Made by a program: the position numbers and the translations under genes. Of a DNA stretch of 64,000 nucleotides, positions 13,139 through 27,554 are shown one piece after another. The stretch covers positions 2,108,001 through 2,172,000 of the forward strand of contig JAOVFP010000015.1 of NCBI GenBank assembly GCA_025738555.1, read 5' to 3'. Source of the stretch: Cyathus striatus. Taxonomy: Eukaryota > Basidiomycota > Agaricomycetes > Agaricales > Nidulariaceae. Every line of letters begins with the position of its first letter. The stretch's first letter is position 1. The notes under the pieces were generated by a model. It was given only the letters and a program-made list of their open reading frames with translations. It did not search any database and was not told where the DNA came from.

Positions 13139-16100
13139 ATGGCTACCACCACCCAGATCGCAGAATGTCTAAAAGCTACGCTCAGCTCCAATACAAATGT
13201 TCGGATTGCCGCAGAACTAAAGCTAGCAGAGTTTTTTACCTCTCCTGGTATCCTTTTTGTGCTACATCTGTCGTATCTTATGCTAAAGCGCGTCTTGTAT
13301 AGAGGCTGGATTGGCTTTATCGCAACTTATTCTTGCTCAAGATGCCGATAGCTCATTAAGACAGATGAGTCGATATTCTGCTTTTCGACGCGATTTATAC
13401 TTATTCTGGTTGTTTGATTGTACTCAGCAAGTATCTCTCTTAGGAAGTACGTGAAGGAGCGATGGTCCCCATTCTTTCCTTCATTCAAGGGTTCTGCTCC
13501 ACCAGTAGAGGTTTATATAACTTCTTTGGCCGAATTGATTTGTTTTATTAACTTTTGCGACGTTACTCTAGATCAAATCACAAGTTAGGCAGGCAGTGTT
13601 CCAAGGGCTTTCTGACAGGGATCGGAAAATCAGGTCACTATGTGTTCGTCTCCCCTTTATTTTTGGTTTAAATCGCATAATGACACCATATGACTTCTAA
13701 CAGGCTCATACTCTTTCTGAAATAGCTAACTGCGACTGGCCTGATGAATATCCTGATCTCCTAAACTCACTTATTGGTCTTCTTTCCTCTGGATCTCCCG
13801 ACTCTGTTCACGGAGCCATGCAGGTCTTCACCGAATTCATTAAATCAGATTTGACCGAGGATCAAATTCTTCCAGTCCTTCGTCAGTTGTTGCCCGTATT
13901 GCTCTCTATCTTGGGATCTGCAGAAGTATGCCTTCGCAATGTTTATTTTCTTAGATGTGACTTACACTATAAATTTTAGACACACTCAGCTCCTACTCGT
14001 GCTCGCACTGTATCAGTATTCCGTCAATGCGTAACTGCTTTGTTCATGGTGAAAGATCAGCATCCTCAAGCGGTCAAAGAGGCTATAGCATCCGTTCTCC
14101 CGGTTTGGCTTGAAGCATTTAAAGTTCTTCTCGATATGGATCCTTCAAATGATGTTTCGAATGCGAACAACTGGGATGGTCTTTTGGTCCGCATTCAAAT
14201 ATTCAAGGTGCGTAATGTAATAAATTAGTTTTGCCTGTTCTTCTCATATTTTTGGACAGACTCTCGATACCACCTTTGTCTCCTTCCCTCGTGCTCTAGG
14301 GCCATACCTCCCTCAGTTTCTGAACATATCAGTTAACCATCTACATATCCTATACCCTACATTTGCACACTATTATCTCAATGACGACAGTTTCGTCCCT
14401 CCGACTTCGGAAGATGAAAGTCTTGAGCTTCCTCAGCTAATATGCCCGGTTCTTGACTTCCTTGCTGCAGTCACCCGTTCTGGAAAGGTTCATGACTGGT
14501 ATAAGGAAGTTAGTCTTAATGGACTAGTATCTTCGGTCCTAAATTTTGTCCAAATGTCAAACGAGGATGTATGTAGTTTCGTTTTGTCATGATGACACAT
14601 ATCTCATTTCTACAACAGGAGGAGACCTGGACCAACAATGCGAATGCGTTTGTTCAGCAAGAAGAAGATGAAACTCAGGAATACGGCGTACGAGTAGCCG
14701 GGTTTGACTTACTTGGTGTATGTTTCCATTTTTCAATTGCCAACCTGCCACTTAGTTTTTATTTGGTAGGCTATAATTGAGCGTATGCCAGCACAGACTA
14801 CTCGAGCATTCCAGTCCGCGATTACCCAGGTTCTCCAGTCGTCTCAACAAGCTCGAGAAGCAGGAAAGGCTGACTGGTTAGTGGCTTAGGTCATTGCATT
14901 ACATCTATTCATATAATTGACCAGGTGGAAACCTCTGGAAGCTACCCTTGCTGCCGTTGGCTCTCAAGCTGAATCCATCCTTGACTGCATCGAGGACGAG
15001 CAAGATTCTGGCCGCCAAAAGCCTATCGATATCGAGTATCTCCTCACCAACGTCATACCATCTATTCTCGCTCTATCAGAGTTTTCCTTCCTCCAAGGTC
15101 GTGGGTTTGTATTTGCCAGTCAGTATGCAAAGCTCTTGCCCGTCCAGTCCGCAGGACAGTACTTGGATGCTGCGATCCAAGTCATTGAATCTAACGATGC
15201 TGGAGTTCCTGTCAAGATCTCTGCTGTTAAGGCTGTCCATAAGTAAGCAAACATCCTACGTACGAAAGTGTGTCTAACTAAGTACCATTAGCTTCTGCCA
15301 AGATGGAGAAGATTCTGTTCTCATTCCATTTGCTCCACGTATTGCAAAGGATCTTGGACCTTTCTTACACGTTGCTTCTGAGGACACACTTTCTCTTGTA
15401 TTGGAGACAATATCTGTGGTGGTAGAAATTGATCAAGGCAAGTGGGTGACACCTGATCTCTCTGGGTCTTTGGTCCTCGCAATCCTTGATGTTTGGAGTA
15501 AGAACATCAAAGGTAATACATTTAGTAAATGAGTTCTTTGTCGTGATCTAACATATTTTTAGATCCTATTTTCTTGTCCATCCTCAGTGACATCCTTGCA
15601 TCTTTGGCTGGATCCAAGGTCTCTGGAATGTATGAAAGTGTAGTTAAACAAGCTCTACCAGTGCTTAACAACGCCATCGCGTCTGCCAAACCTTCTGAGT
15701 CATGGATTTCAGGGAGTGCCATCGATCTTATATCCAGCTTGGTTAGAGGTTGTCCCGAAAGTGGGCTTGGAGAAGGTTTCTTCGGTCTTATCGCTCCCAA
15801 CCTTTTCAAATCTCTTCTTGAGTCTGAAGACAGAGATGTCCTCCAGGTATGCTTTAAACTATTTTGTTGGTTAGTATCTAACACCTATTTATTTATTTAG
15901 AATGGTATTGCATGTTTGACATTGATCGTTCGTAAAGATTGCAACCAGCTTGTCGCTTGGACTGACTCAGAAGGTCGCAATGGGCTCGACCACGTCCTCG
16001 CTCTCGTTGCTCGCACACTTGAGCATGACGACGAACATGCTGGTCTCCTGCTTGGCGATCTTATCATACATCTCTTTAGAAGGACAGGCGAGCGAGTTCT

Positions 16101-17178
16101 TCCTGTCCTACCTCAGCTACTGCAAGCCATGGTTACTCGCATGATCACCTCTAAGACTGCCACTTTCACTCAGGTATGTACCCGGAGAAACCATTTATAC
16201 AAAGGTGTTGATTTTATATGCGCAGAGTCTTGTTATTCCTTTCGCGTTCCTGATAAACAATCAACGTGATGTTGTTCTCTCTCTTCTTGAATCAATGAAC
16301 ATTCAAGGTCGTTCTGGGCTCGACATCCTTATCCAGACATGGTGTGAAAACGCATCTACATTCCAGGGTTTCTGGCCTTCCCGTGTCAGCACTCTTGCCC
16401 TTTGCCAGCTTTTCGCTGCTGGACGACCCAGCTTACAAAACTTGATGGTCAAGGGCGACATCATCATCAAACCTGAGACGAAGGATGGTGAGACAAAATC
16501 GAAGTCCTTGCGTAGTACGTTTCCTTGCTTAATTTCCTACTTTCCCCAGTTATTATGACGCGGTCGAGGACGAAGAAGAGTACGACCCTTTTATTAATAC
16601 GCCTTCACGTTTACTTGGACTGGAACTGACATTATCTGCTTATAGCTCCCCACGAATTCACGTCTATTCCATTCCCTGTGAAGGCTCTTAAGATCATCCT
16701 TCAAGATCTTCAGTCTGGAGGGGAGTCCGCTGCCCTCTCAGCCAAGCATGGTCACTTCGAGGACGTAGATTCCGACGAGGATGTAAGCACGTCTATTCAT
16801 TGATAGTAATTAGTATTAATTTCTACAGGATGAAGAGTGGACAGAAGAAGAAAAGCTCCATCAAGGCTTTAAAGAAGATGAGTTAGCATTCCTGTCCGAT
16901 ATGATTGGACCAAAAGGGATGGCATTCGACAATGATGAGTTGCTTGACGATAATGACGACGAAGACTTAAAAAGCGACCCTGTTTCTCAGATGGACATGC
17001 AGGTAAGTTATTTGGCGTCCGAAGCCTATCAATTTGTTTTCTAACCCGCATATTGCAGGCCCATTTGATATCCTTCATTCGCGAACGCGCAACCAACGAA
17101 GGCGCCAACTTCCAAGCTGTTCTGGACCAACTCAGCATAGAGGAGACAATGGTCATCCAGCGTATCCTCAGCGGTTAA
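13139..17178 (+). CDS. KAP114: Importin-9 / Kap114 karyopherin beta
   Basis: Nuclear import receptor of the importin-beta superfamily; the Kap114/IPO9 branch carries histones and TBP. About 17 short introns divide the gene. Exon blocks read as HEAT-repeat helices. Diagnostic pieces in order: start MATTTQIAECLKATLSSN; an importin N-terminal stretch with SISLRKYVKERWSPFFPSF; LSEIANCDWPDEYPDLL; an acidic loop in the EEDETQEYGVRVAG region; NNQRDVVLSLLESMN; and the C-terminal acidic segment (FEDVDSDED..DEEWTEEEK, DDNDDEDLKSDP). The last helix ends QLSIEETMVIQRILSG before TAA. Both the CDWPDEYPDLL motif and the acidic C-terminus are characteristic of IPO9/Kap114. The joins at about 13371 (weak donor GTCGAT) and 16515-16646 are the least certain. 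The start is the first ATG in the open frame. It shares a 136-base promoter with the F-box gene upstream. Confidence 0.9.
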
Positions 17179-17459
17179 TGAAAGCATTAAAAGTCACCAA
17201 CGTGACATTTTCCTGTTTACAATATAACTGTAGGATAGATGAACACCATACTTACATACTATCACTAGCTATAAACGACGAATGTGATTTCTTTTACTTT
17301 AATCGGTATTCATGTTTGAAAGAATTTAGTAAGTTATATTCCTTCAGACGCTGATTGGTGAACATAAACATGGTTATTTTTTACTTGGGTTTCTACTCTT
17401 GCTTGAACTTCTAGATAAGTTATGGCTGAGTCTAATGCGGAGCTCGTCACAGCTACTTC
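17179..17459. other. Convergent intergenic region
   Basis: Trailers of importin-9 (+) and F-box A (-). AT-rich; no other feature seen. Confidence 0.45.
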
Positions 17460-18998
17460 TCAATCGATGTCGACTTCAACTTGCATCCCCAAGTCGTCTC
17501 CAAGGCTAATGAGGTGAGCGAGAGGCAATGGATATGTATACCTAACTAGATCATGACGTGAAAGAGAAATTTTGACAGATGTCAAAGGAGATTTCAATGG
17601 TTGCTGGTCACCCGACATCGCACTGGAAGCAATTGATCTAGAGCGCATAATCTCCGCCACTGAGAGTATAATCTCTGTCAACTCAGGCGGGAAATCCTCG
17701 TAAGATAGATCATAGAACACTAGCTTCAACACACGTAGGGAAGGTAGCAGCTTAGCAGGTTCTGAATTGGGAGAGGAATGGTTCATTGGATCCCATATCA
17801 ACATGGGAAGAACGTCCTGGGTTTCATTCATGCCCATAAGAGAAAGCTCCTCCGCGTTGGAAAACTCTTCAATAGCGTCAAGAATGAAGTTAGTCGAACA
17901 TCCTTCGAGCAGAAGCTTTGTAACAGCACATGCTGAAGTTCGAGTCATAAATAAAAAAAGATCGAAGTTTCGTTTATCCAGTGTGAACTGTAGGTTGGTA
18001 AGAGATGGCATACGAAACATATGCCAGATCCGTGCGCCAGCATCCTCGCCAAATGGATCCTGAATAGTAAATGTATGTAGTAATGGAAGAGTTATGACTT
18101 GAGTCTCGGGTATTGATTCAGAAGTGCAATTCTCCCTCCATGTCAACTCTTCCAAAGAGGACATGGCACAAAGTGTAGAAATAATATTATCTCTGTCTCC
18201 TGATAAAAATAGGTCGCATTCTTCCACTACAAGCCTTCTAATTCCGGCCCATGGTAATTTGGAAACACCAGGGAGAGTTAATAAATTGTGCAAGCTGAGT
18301 TCCTCGAGTGCAGGGGCTGCTTGGAAAATATCATAACTGAAAGGGACTTTCTTCGCATATATGCTCAATTTATGAAGCTTTGATAGTCCTCTTTGTTTGA
18401 TTATGTCCCCCATTGAAGTATTTTCCAATGCCTCGCTAAACACATCCTCGCTAAACGTAATTGAGGCCCAACGATCTGCATGGTTCGCTATATCAGCATG
18501 TATGCTAGGAGGAAACCTCGGACTCGGATCCGGCCACGGAAGTTCGATCGACAGCGGAGCCATTCCGGAGAACTTTAGACACCACTGTACACGCAAGTTA
18601 ACGGTAGCTATATTGATCTCCCTGACAGTCATCTCAAATCTTCTCCATAACGATGGGATGCTTCTCACCACTCTTCGCCACCGTGTGCAAACTTGCTGCA
18701 AATCCCAGATAGCTCCGCGACCCCTCCCTATGTCGATAGAATCGCGACATACATGGGTAAATATCTCCCCTAGAAGTTCGTCTGGTAACTGTCGTACAGG
18801 CGATAGCAATGAACGCTGGAACGCGCGAATGTTCGATATTCGGGATTGGAGGAGCATAGTAGCCAGTTGAAGGTTGCATAGTTCAGCTCCAAGGGTGCGA
18901 ATGGATTCCTCGCAAGAAGAGACCAAGGCTTGGATACTAGAGAGGTTGTTCTCAGGGACAAATTCCGAATGAACAAGCGAAAGGGGAAGATTTTGCAA
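17460..18998 (-). CDS. F-box protein A (coiled coil + F-box-like)
   Basis: Intronless frame of 512 residues. Residues about 15-60 form a predicted coiled coil (ALVSSCEESIRTLGAEL, then LQLATMLLQSRISNIRAF). The F-box-like motif follows at about 65-120: LSPVRQLPDELLGEIFTHVC, then WDLQQVCTRWRRVVRSIPSLW. This coiled-coil plus F-box-like layout is a very large family in Agaricomycetes. The rest is leucine-rich with repeated L-x-x-L-x-L spacing, consistent with an LRR-like substrate-binding surface. Protein B at 26046-27554 is a clear paralogue: both share a LRV-x(2)-CLKFS segment, and DIANHADRWASIT here corresponds to DIANHSDRWTSLT there. B lacks the coiled coil. Expected role is SCF ubiquitin ligase recognition; substrate unknown. 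Confidence 0.85.
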   Translation of the reverse strand: MQNLPLSLVHSEFVPENNLSSIQALVSSCEESIRTLGAELCNLQLATMLLQSRISNIRAFQRSLLSPVRQLPDELLGEIFTHVCRDSIDIGRGRGAIWDLQQVCTRWRRVVRSIPSLWRRFEMTVREINIATVNLRVQWCLKFSGMAPLSIELPWPDPSPRFPPSIHADIANHADRWASITFSEDVFSEALENTSMGDIIKQRGLSKLHKLSIYAKKVPFSYDIFQAAPALEELSLHNLLTLPGVSKLPWAGIRRLVVEECDLFLSGDRDNIISTLCAMSSLEELTWRENCTSESIPETQVITLPLLHTFTIQDPFGEDAGARIWHMFRMPSLTNLQFTLDKRNFDLFLFMTRTSACAVTKLLLEGCSTNFILDAIEEFSNAEELSLMGMNETQDVLPMLIWDPMNHSSPNSEPAKLLPSLRVLKLVFYDLSYEDFPPELTEIILSVAEIMRSRSIASSAMSGDQQPLKSPLTSVKISLSRHDLVRYTYPLPLAHLISLGDDLGMQVEVDID

Positions 18999-19773
18999 TG
19001 GTATCTTTTTGAGAATTCCCGTTAAGTAACCACATTTTTCGCATGGTGGCGGGAGTCTATTTCTTGAAGAAGTTAGGTGGCGATAAGTAATTGTAAAGTG
19101 GAAAGATTGAGTATTAACCTACTGTAAGTTCGAGCTGTCGACTGCGTTGAATTGCATTCCTAAATACTAGTAAGTAGTTGAAGTCGACACGAGTGCTAGA
19201 GACTATCAATGTTGAACAAGGTTGTAAGAAGGATTGCACCGCCCCGCCTTGACCGCTGGCGAGCTGGCAGTTGGCTGACAGCCTTACCTAGTGATGTTAA
19301 AATTTAATAGCAATGAGTTGTGGCAACAACCACCCTGAGTCACAGTAAGTACCTGAGCGTTTTGAAGTTTGAAAGTGAAACCAGGTCACTCCCACCGCTG
19401 CTCTAGTTTAAATGCTATGCATTTGTTTTGCACGAGCAATTAATGTTATCATCTTTACAGTAATATCAGATACTGGATTAGTCGGGGTCGGGGCGGGCGA
19501 AGATGTCGATGGTCAATTGTGGTCAATAAACTTGAAGAAGTTATGAATTCTTATGTAAGTCTCTATTGGGAGTCGGTCCGACATTTTGCGGTCTCGGTTT
19601 AGTTGTGATGCTTGTGGTGGGCACTGTAAGTAGCAGACTGACCAGAGTCCTTGTCAACATCTCGGATCGCGGCACTGGATCCGGCTATAACAGGCCGTGT
19701 GAACTTCACTAATTTTTGGACACCATCTCGGTTGTGGAGGACAAGTGTGTAATCTCCTCCATCGTCGTCCAGC
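18999..19773. other. Divergent promoter region
   Basis: Lies between the starts of F-box A (-) and NOG2 (+). No open frame with recognisable content; a minus-strand 83-residue frame at 19599-19850 overlaps the NOG2 start and looks spurious. Confidence 0.5.
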
Positions 19774-22137
19774 ATGGCGCCCACCAAAAAGTCCGACTCT
19801 TCGTCAAAGACGAGATCATCTTCTTCCTCAATATCCCTCAAAAAAGTCAAAGGAGAGAACTTCTACCGCAATGCGAAGCAAGTTGGCCGACTAAAAATGC
19901 TCACTGGCGGGAAGGCCATTAGGGATAAAGATGGAAAGATTATCCAAGCCGCTGCATTTCAGAAGGGAGAGGATGAGACAAAACCAGGGAGGGTGCAACC
20001 TGATCGGCGGTGGTTCGGTATGTTTGCGTTAATAAGGGTTAATCCAGCATGTATAACAGACTGCATGCAGGAAATACAAGAGTGATTTCTCAATCTGCCT
20101 TGGACCACTTCCGAACGAGCCTTCATGGAAAGAAAGACGATCCCTACTCTGTACTTTTACGACGGAATAAGTTACCTATGGCGTTGTTGGACGATGCTGC
20201 CAATCCTAACCTTCGCAAGGTAAGCAAAACCTCGAGCTGAGGATTTCTCCCGTCGTTGACGTAGTTTTTTTAGCGGCCTCATATCGTTGAGACTGAGCCT
20301 TTTTCAGAGACCTTTGGTCCTAAGTCACAACGAAAAAAGCCTAGGGTTGAAGCAGGATCCTTTGAGGAGCTTAGTAAAATTAGCTCTGCTTCTCTGGAAG
20401 TAGCAGAAGACGCTGCTACACAGTCTGGTGCTGGAGTAATTGGTACGTTTATGTAGTGTCTTAAAAGCTTAGCTTTTATCTTTAACGAATCTGTAGAACC
20501 TCTTGCATCATCTGTCGTTGAGCCTCAAACCCACGCGGACTACAATGAACCAATCTATGCCAAAGGAACTTCTCATCGTATTTACGGAGAACTCTACAAG
20601 GTTATCGACTCTTCGGATGTTATCCTTCACATTCTCGACGCTCGTGACCCCATGGGAACAATGTGCGAGTCTGTTCTTGAATATATCAAGAAAGAGAAGT
20701 CGCATAAACAAGTTGTTCTTATCATCAACAAATGTGATTTGGTACCTAACTGGGTTACAGTATGCAAATTTCCTTGCTTGGTTTCAGTGGATGTATTTAA
20801 CCTGTTCTTAGGCACGTTATATTCAACACCTTACTCCCCGCTATCCTACCATTGCCTTCCATGCGTCGCCAAATCATTCGTTCGGAAAAGGCTCGCTTAT
20901 TCAGCTTCTGAGACAATTCTCTCAGCTCCACTCCGATAAAAAGCAAATATCTGTTGGATTTATTGGATACCCGAACGTTGGAAAGAGCAGCGTTATTAAT
21001 ACCCTCAAAAGCAACAAAGTTTGCACTGTTGCTCCTGTTCCCGGTGAAACCAAGGTAAGTAAATGTTGTACTTGATATACCATCTAATAACAGCCCATAC
21101 ATACACAGGTCTGGCAATACATCACCTTGACACGAAGAATATACCTCATCGACTGCCCCGGAATTGTTCCTACCTCAGCCCACGATTCGCATACTGCCAC
21201 TGTCCTGAAGGGTGTCGTTCGTGTGGAAGCCCTGCCTACCCCTTCAGAGCACATTCCTGCACTGATGGAGCGTATAAAGCCTGCTTACCTTTCAAAAACT
21301 TACAACGTTCCTTTACCGAATAAGGATGACCCTACACAGTCTTGGGAGCCTGAAGTATTTTTGGAGAAGTTGGCCAGAATGAAGGGTCGTCTCCTGAAGC
21401 GCGGCGAGCCCGACCTAGATTCTGTCGCTAAAATTGTTTTGAGTGACTGGGTGCGCGGGCGTATTCCGTTCTTCGTTCCTCCACCTGAGCGCCCTGAAGA
21501 AGTCAATGTTACCGAGGCAAAGAAGAAAGCGAAGGACTGGAAGGGCAAGGGTAAAGCTATGGAGGCTAAAGACCTACCAGGGGTGAAGCAGAATTTGGGC
21601 TCGATTATGCAGAAGAATACTTTCCTTGCCGAGGATATTAGGCCTTTGGAAGAAGAGTTTATTGGTGTGGAAGAGCCATCAGGTGAAGGTGCCAATGGTG
21701 ACGATGTTGAGGAGGCGGCAGCAAGAGATGGAGAGGAAGAAGAAGAGCTAAAATGGAGTGATGTCTTTGAGGGTATTAAGGAGGAGGTGGTGGCGGATGA
21801 TAACAATTCGGAGGGTCAAGAAGGTTCTGATGATGAAGCTACTGCTGATGACGTCGAAGGTACGCGACTACAGGATGTCCCTGATGAGACCTGGCTTACA
21901 GTTCTTTTTCTAGACGAGGCACGCAAAAAGGAGACGCGCATGAAAACCAACAAGGTTTGTTAATCCTCCTGTTCGCGCTCAAAGCCTGAAGTTCAACCGA
22001 TCTGATCTATTTTTATCTAGCGTAAGGCCGAGAACTTCTACTCCAAGGCGAATGTGAAGAACAAGAATCGCAGCAAAGCGGCCCTAATGAAGACGCTCCC
22101 TGTTGGGAAGAGGCCAGAAAGTCGGAAGAAGAAGTGA
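19774..22137 (+). CDS. NOG2: Nucleolar GTP-binding protein 2 (60S assembly)
   Basis: Circularly permuted GTPase needed for late nuclear maturation and export of the 60S ribosomal subunit. Seven exons: 19774-20017, 20071-20219, 20274-20442, 20497-20759, 20812-21054, 21109-21954, 22021-22137; 676 residues, all in phase. The N-terminal NGP1NT region includes [20 protein letters not shown]. GTPase motifs appear in permuted order: [12 protein letters not shown]4 as NKCD ([11 protein letters not shown]), G1 as [10 protein letters not shown]3 as DCPGI. The downstream region contains [20 protein letters not shown] and [15 protein letters not shown], which are typical of Nog2/GNL2. The C-terminus is acidic, then ends in a Lys/Arg-rich tail (KRPESRKKK) suited to nucleolar targeting and rRNA contact. 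Confidence 0.95.
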
Positions 22138-22209
22138 GCATGCGGGGGTTGCTGTTGCTCCTTATTCCCGCATGTGTAGGGAGGAAAGTAAGTAACTCTC
22201 TGAGCTTTG

Positions 22210-22551
22210 TTAACTCCACGACCTGACGAGTGCATTCCAGCTCACTGGGATATTTACATTGTCGATGCTGTATGTAGATCCATTATCGTAAAAAAAAATT
22301 CCGGTTTCCAGATTCAGGAGCTCGCTCAAGGCCCGAAGTATTGTGTTAAGTGAGATCAGCCTAGTCTGGCTCAATTGATGTCGGTGTTCTACGCGTTGAT
22401 GGTCTAGCTCAGAAGACGGAGCGAGTTGTGAGTAGACAGACTCGGATGGGGATAGCAAAACACGGCCGACGGCCCATTGCATGTGCGGGATGGACGAGAG
22501 ACGGACGAGGCGAGGGCCAATCGGACGATCGACGGCATCCCCATCTGACAT
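22210..22551 (-). CDS. Hypothetical small protein (uncertain)
   Basis: Single open frame of 113 residues with mixed composition (MSDGDAVDRPIGPRLVRLSS.., then a Leu-rich helix ISLNTILRALSELLNLETG). It fills most of the gap between NOG2 and enolase A and would be divergent from enolase. I do not recognise it. It may be a real small gene or chance; codon use alone does not decide. Confidence 0.35.
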   Translation of the reverse strand: MSDGDAVDRPIGPRLVRLSSIPHMQWAVGRVLLSPSESVYSQLAPSSELDHQRVEHRHQLSQTRLISLNTILRALSELLNLETGIFFYDNGSTYSIDNVNIPVSWNALVRSWS

Positions 22552-22693
22552 CGACCTTTGGTGCCCAAGACTTAGACTATCGCGTCAGTCCGTGGGAATT
22601 TTGAGATTATACTAAGATCGATGCCGATAACTGCCTATAACTACCCAGCCAACCCACCCAGCCTCCATCCTTCTTTCTTCACCACCACCACCC

Positions 22694-24376
<1,683 letters not shown>

Positions 24377-24751
24377 AGCAAACAAAATGATTAAGGATTC
24401 TATTACAGTGCTGTAGCTTTTACCCATCATGACTAGACTTTCACTGTTGTATCAGCGTACGAATTTGAAACCAATGTGCAATTAATGAAGTGTTCAGACT
24501 AGTGCCTTTAAAATGAGATGTTATGTACATATGAGTTCTAAATGTTCTGTCCCATTTTGAATATTCCGTAGTAGTATCGTATAGTCGTTTTAGTTTGTCT
24601 GCCGAAACCATCTTATCAAATCTATCCCAGTGAGGTACTTAATCGTATTTTGGAAGTATTACATACAGTTTAGTAAGTCTCATCGGACGTACCGGAGATA
24701 AACATTGATTAGATATACTTTGACATCGGATCCTCTTCCTCTTCCCCCACA
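24377..24751. other. Intergenic, no gene seen
   Basis: AT-rich trailer of enolase A and the short promoter of TMA22. No feature recognised. Confidence 0.45.
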
Positions 24752-25525
24752 ATGCCGAAAAAGTCTCACCAAGCTCCGCCTGCCGCTGCAACATCAGCAA
24801 CCTCCCCGGCACCTGCAGAGGCAGAATCATCTGCTGCTGCAGAGCCACAGCCACCTCTTGAGGTGGTATATTGTTCAGGTGAATGCTCACGATGAAATTA
24901 TGACAGTATGGATGATGACGCCGACTGTATAAACAGTCTGCACATTCCCTCTGGAATATTGCGAGTTTGGCTCAAGCTTTACAAAGTGCAAGGAATGGTT
25001 GAAGGATGAGCACCCTGATTTGTATGATAAATACTACTCCGAAGGTGCGTCATGTTGCTTTTTACTTCCTTACACTGTCACTAATGTGGACTATGTGATG
25101 ATATAGAGGCACTCGCAGCGCGTTTAGGGACAATCAGTCTCGAAGCGCAGAAGAAACTTGAACAAGAGGCTGCAAAGAAAGAGGCAAAAGCTGAAGCAAA
25201 GGCAGATGCCGCCCTCAAAAAGAAGCTCTCGTCCCAGGTGACAATCAAACGCATCGAGCGCACGAAGCGCAAACACGTCACAACCATCCATGGACTTGAA
25301 GCCTTCGGTATCGACCTCAAAAAAGCTGCGAAGCAGTTTGCGAGCAAGTTTGCCACGGGGGCTAGTGTGACGAAGAATGCTGCTGGCCAGGATGAGATTG
25401 TCGTGCAGGGCGATGTCAGCGATGAGGTCTTGGAGATGATCGAAGAAGGTGCAGGCATATTGAAAGGAATTCCAGCGGAAAATGTGGAGATTGTTGAGGA
25501 TAAGAAGAAGAAAGGAGGGGATTAG
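24752..25525 (+). CDS. TMA22: Translation machinery-associated protein 22 (DENR)
   Basis: Homologue of density-regulated protein DENR, which with MCT-1/Tma20 binds the 40S subunit and acts in ribosome recycling and reinitiation. Three exons: 24752-24878, 24937-25044, 25107-25525; 217 residues. The N-terminal part has an Ala/Pro-rich lead and a Cys-containing segment (VVYCSVCTFPLEYCEF, then FTKCKEWLKDEHPDLYDKYY) typical of DENR. A Lys/Ala/Glu-rich linker follows. The C-terminal SUI1/eIF1-like domain begins at VTIKRIERTKRKHVTTIHGL and includes GIDLKKAAKQFASKFATGAS and DEIVVQGDVSDEV. The tail is acidic then Lys-rich. Confidence 0.95.
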
Positions 25526-26045
25526 ACCAGTGAAGCGGCAATTGGTGAGGTCGTTGTTTTGCAGGTCGAGCGTTGCTGATGTTATGCTGGAAGATCTAAC
25601 CGTGTATATAATGTGATTACTTGGATCTCTTATGAGTTGTAATATATTGTCCTTAGAGGACCTGTTGATACCGATACTGTCTGGAATGGTGCAAAGGAAT
25701 CGATGACATCGAGCTTTACACATCAGACAGATCTATTTTGTTTCAAATCACTAGCTATGTTTGACTATTCGAAATCTACTCATTCTGAAGTCGAATTTAA
25801 TATCCGGAGGTGCGCCGATAACATAGTTTGTCTTCAAGAAATTCTCTACGTTCATCTTTGGCCTGTCACCGACAAGTGTATACTGGTTATGAACTAGTCC
25901 GTCCGTGTCATGCTTCAACTGGAATAAGAAAAGTATCCCAGCCAGTATACAATGCTCGTACTACTAACATTTTGCGTACATCGTTTGTTTCTTATATACT
26001 GTAAATAGTTCAAACCATCGTGCAGAGTGTGAACTACCACTTCTA
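25526..26045. other. Convergent intergenic region
   Basis: Trailers of TMA22 (+) and F-box B (-). No domain in any small frame. Confidence 0.45.
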
Positions 26046-27554
26046 TTACATTTTGATTACTGTACTGAGTCTACTGTCACTGGGTTTTAACCCAGGTGCG
26101 GCGAGCTTCTTCACCTGGGCCACTACTTCAACTTTTACTCCTAATTCGTCTCCAAGTCTTTTGGTTGAACTCTGATACAGAGCAAATAATGGATAGTAGG
26201 AAGTGGAGTCTGAAATCTTAACAGTGCACTTGACAGACAATAAAGGAAGTGCAGCGAGCGAATACTGCTGTCCAGTCATCGCAGCGGAAGCTGTTGACCT
26301 CGAGCGCATAACATCTATCAGACTTGAACCAAAACGATGGTAATATTCCATTGAGACCTCTAATTTCCGTAGGAAAGGAAGTAAATTGACGTTTTTGGAA
26401 TGGCCTGTCGCGCCCCAAACTAGGTACGAAAGAATCCTCCAGGTTTCATCCATATCTATAAGAGAAATTTCTTCGAGGTGAGAAAGCTCTCGAGAAATTT
26501 TAAGAAAGAAATTAGTCGAACAAGACTTTAGTTCTAGCCGCTTGACTGGGGTAATACTTGTTGATATCCCAGTCAAGGGCCAAAAAGGATGAACGTCTTC
26601 GAAACCGTCTATTATCTGAACTTTGGTAAGAGATGGCACATCGAACGTAGGCCATACGGTATTGGGCAGTGTCTGGAGGTGATCCATCGAGTGTTGAATA
26701 GTAAGTGTTTTCAGACAAGGAAGAACTATAACCCGATGAGCTTCAGGTTGCAAGGGGAGTAGCCAAATACTACTATCTTTCCACGTTAGCACCTCCAGGA
26801 ATGGAACAGTAGAAAGCACAGAGATAATATCGTTTGAAGACAAGGCACAGCAGTTATCAATTCTAAGCCTCCTCACTTTGGACCAAGGGAAAAGATCTGA
26901 GGCATCAGGGAGATCGCATGATGAAAAGAATCTAACATCTTCCAGCGCCGTTGCGCTTTGAAGGATTTCGAAATAACTCTCCTGCGCATTCTTTATAGTC
27001 AACTTACGAAGCTGTGCAAGTCCTCGTTTCTGGATTAGGTTCTGCACTGAGGGTGTGCTCAAGACATGGTCATAAGACAACCAGTCAACGGTGAGCGAAG
27101 TCCAGCGGTCTGAGTGGTTCGCAATATCTTCATATATTCCAACAGGAAGATTCAGGCTAAATGCGCGTTCTGGTAGAGAAATCGACAGTGGAGATGTCCT
27201 CGAGAACTTCAGACATAAACGAACACGCAAAGCGACGGTGCCTATGTTTGCATGCGACTTCGGCCTTCGTAGTTTAATTGTACCCCACAACGTTGGGGTG
27301 TTCCTGACAACTGCACGCCAGTGCATGCAAACTTGTTGCACGACCCAAATAGGGCCGGAACGGACGCTGGGCATGATGGGATGGCCGCAACATACTCGGG
27401 AAAATATCTCTGCAAGAAGCTCTTCTGGGAGTTGGTGGATAGGGGGACTATTTACAGGTTTGTGAGTTTAAATAAAAGTGATCCTGAGGTGTCGAAGTTG
27501 AAGACTGCTGTTAACTCACTTAACACAAGAGAGTCCAGGGTCAGTCACTTCCAT
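26046..27554 (-). CDS. F-box protein B (paralogue of F-box A)
   Basis: The long open frame starts at an internal ATG (27374), but the F-box motif lies upstream of it (PPIHQLPEELLAEIFSRVC) in the same frame, which is closed by a TAA at 27468-27470. A 72-base intron with consensus donor GTGAGT (27519) and acceptor AATAG (27448) removes that stop. It joins a 35-base first exon (27554-27520, starting MEVTDPGL) to 27447-26046, giving 478 residues in phase. The body has VVQQVCMHWRAVVRNTPTLW and leucine-rich repeats like those of protein A at 17460-18998, but the N-terminal coiled coil of A is absent. Predicted SCF receptor, substrate unknown. The first exon is inferred from splice signals, so the start is less certain than the body. 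Confidence 0.75.

Noticed and set aside
27374..27470. F-box B as a pseudogene because of the in-frame TAA upstream of its ATG
   Set aside because: A consensus GTGAGT intron removes the stop and joins a short ATG exon in phase, so an intact gene is the simpler reading.
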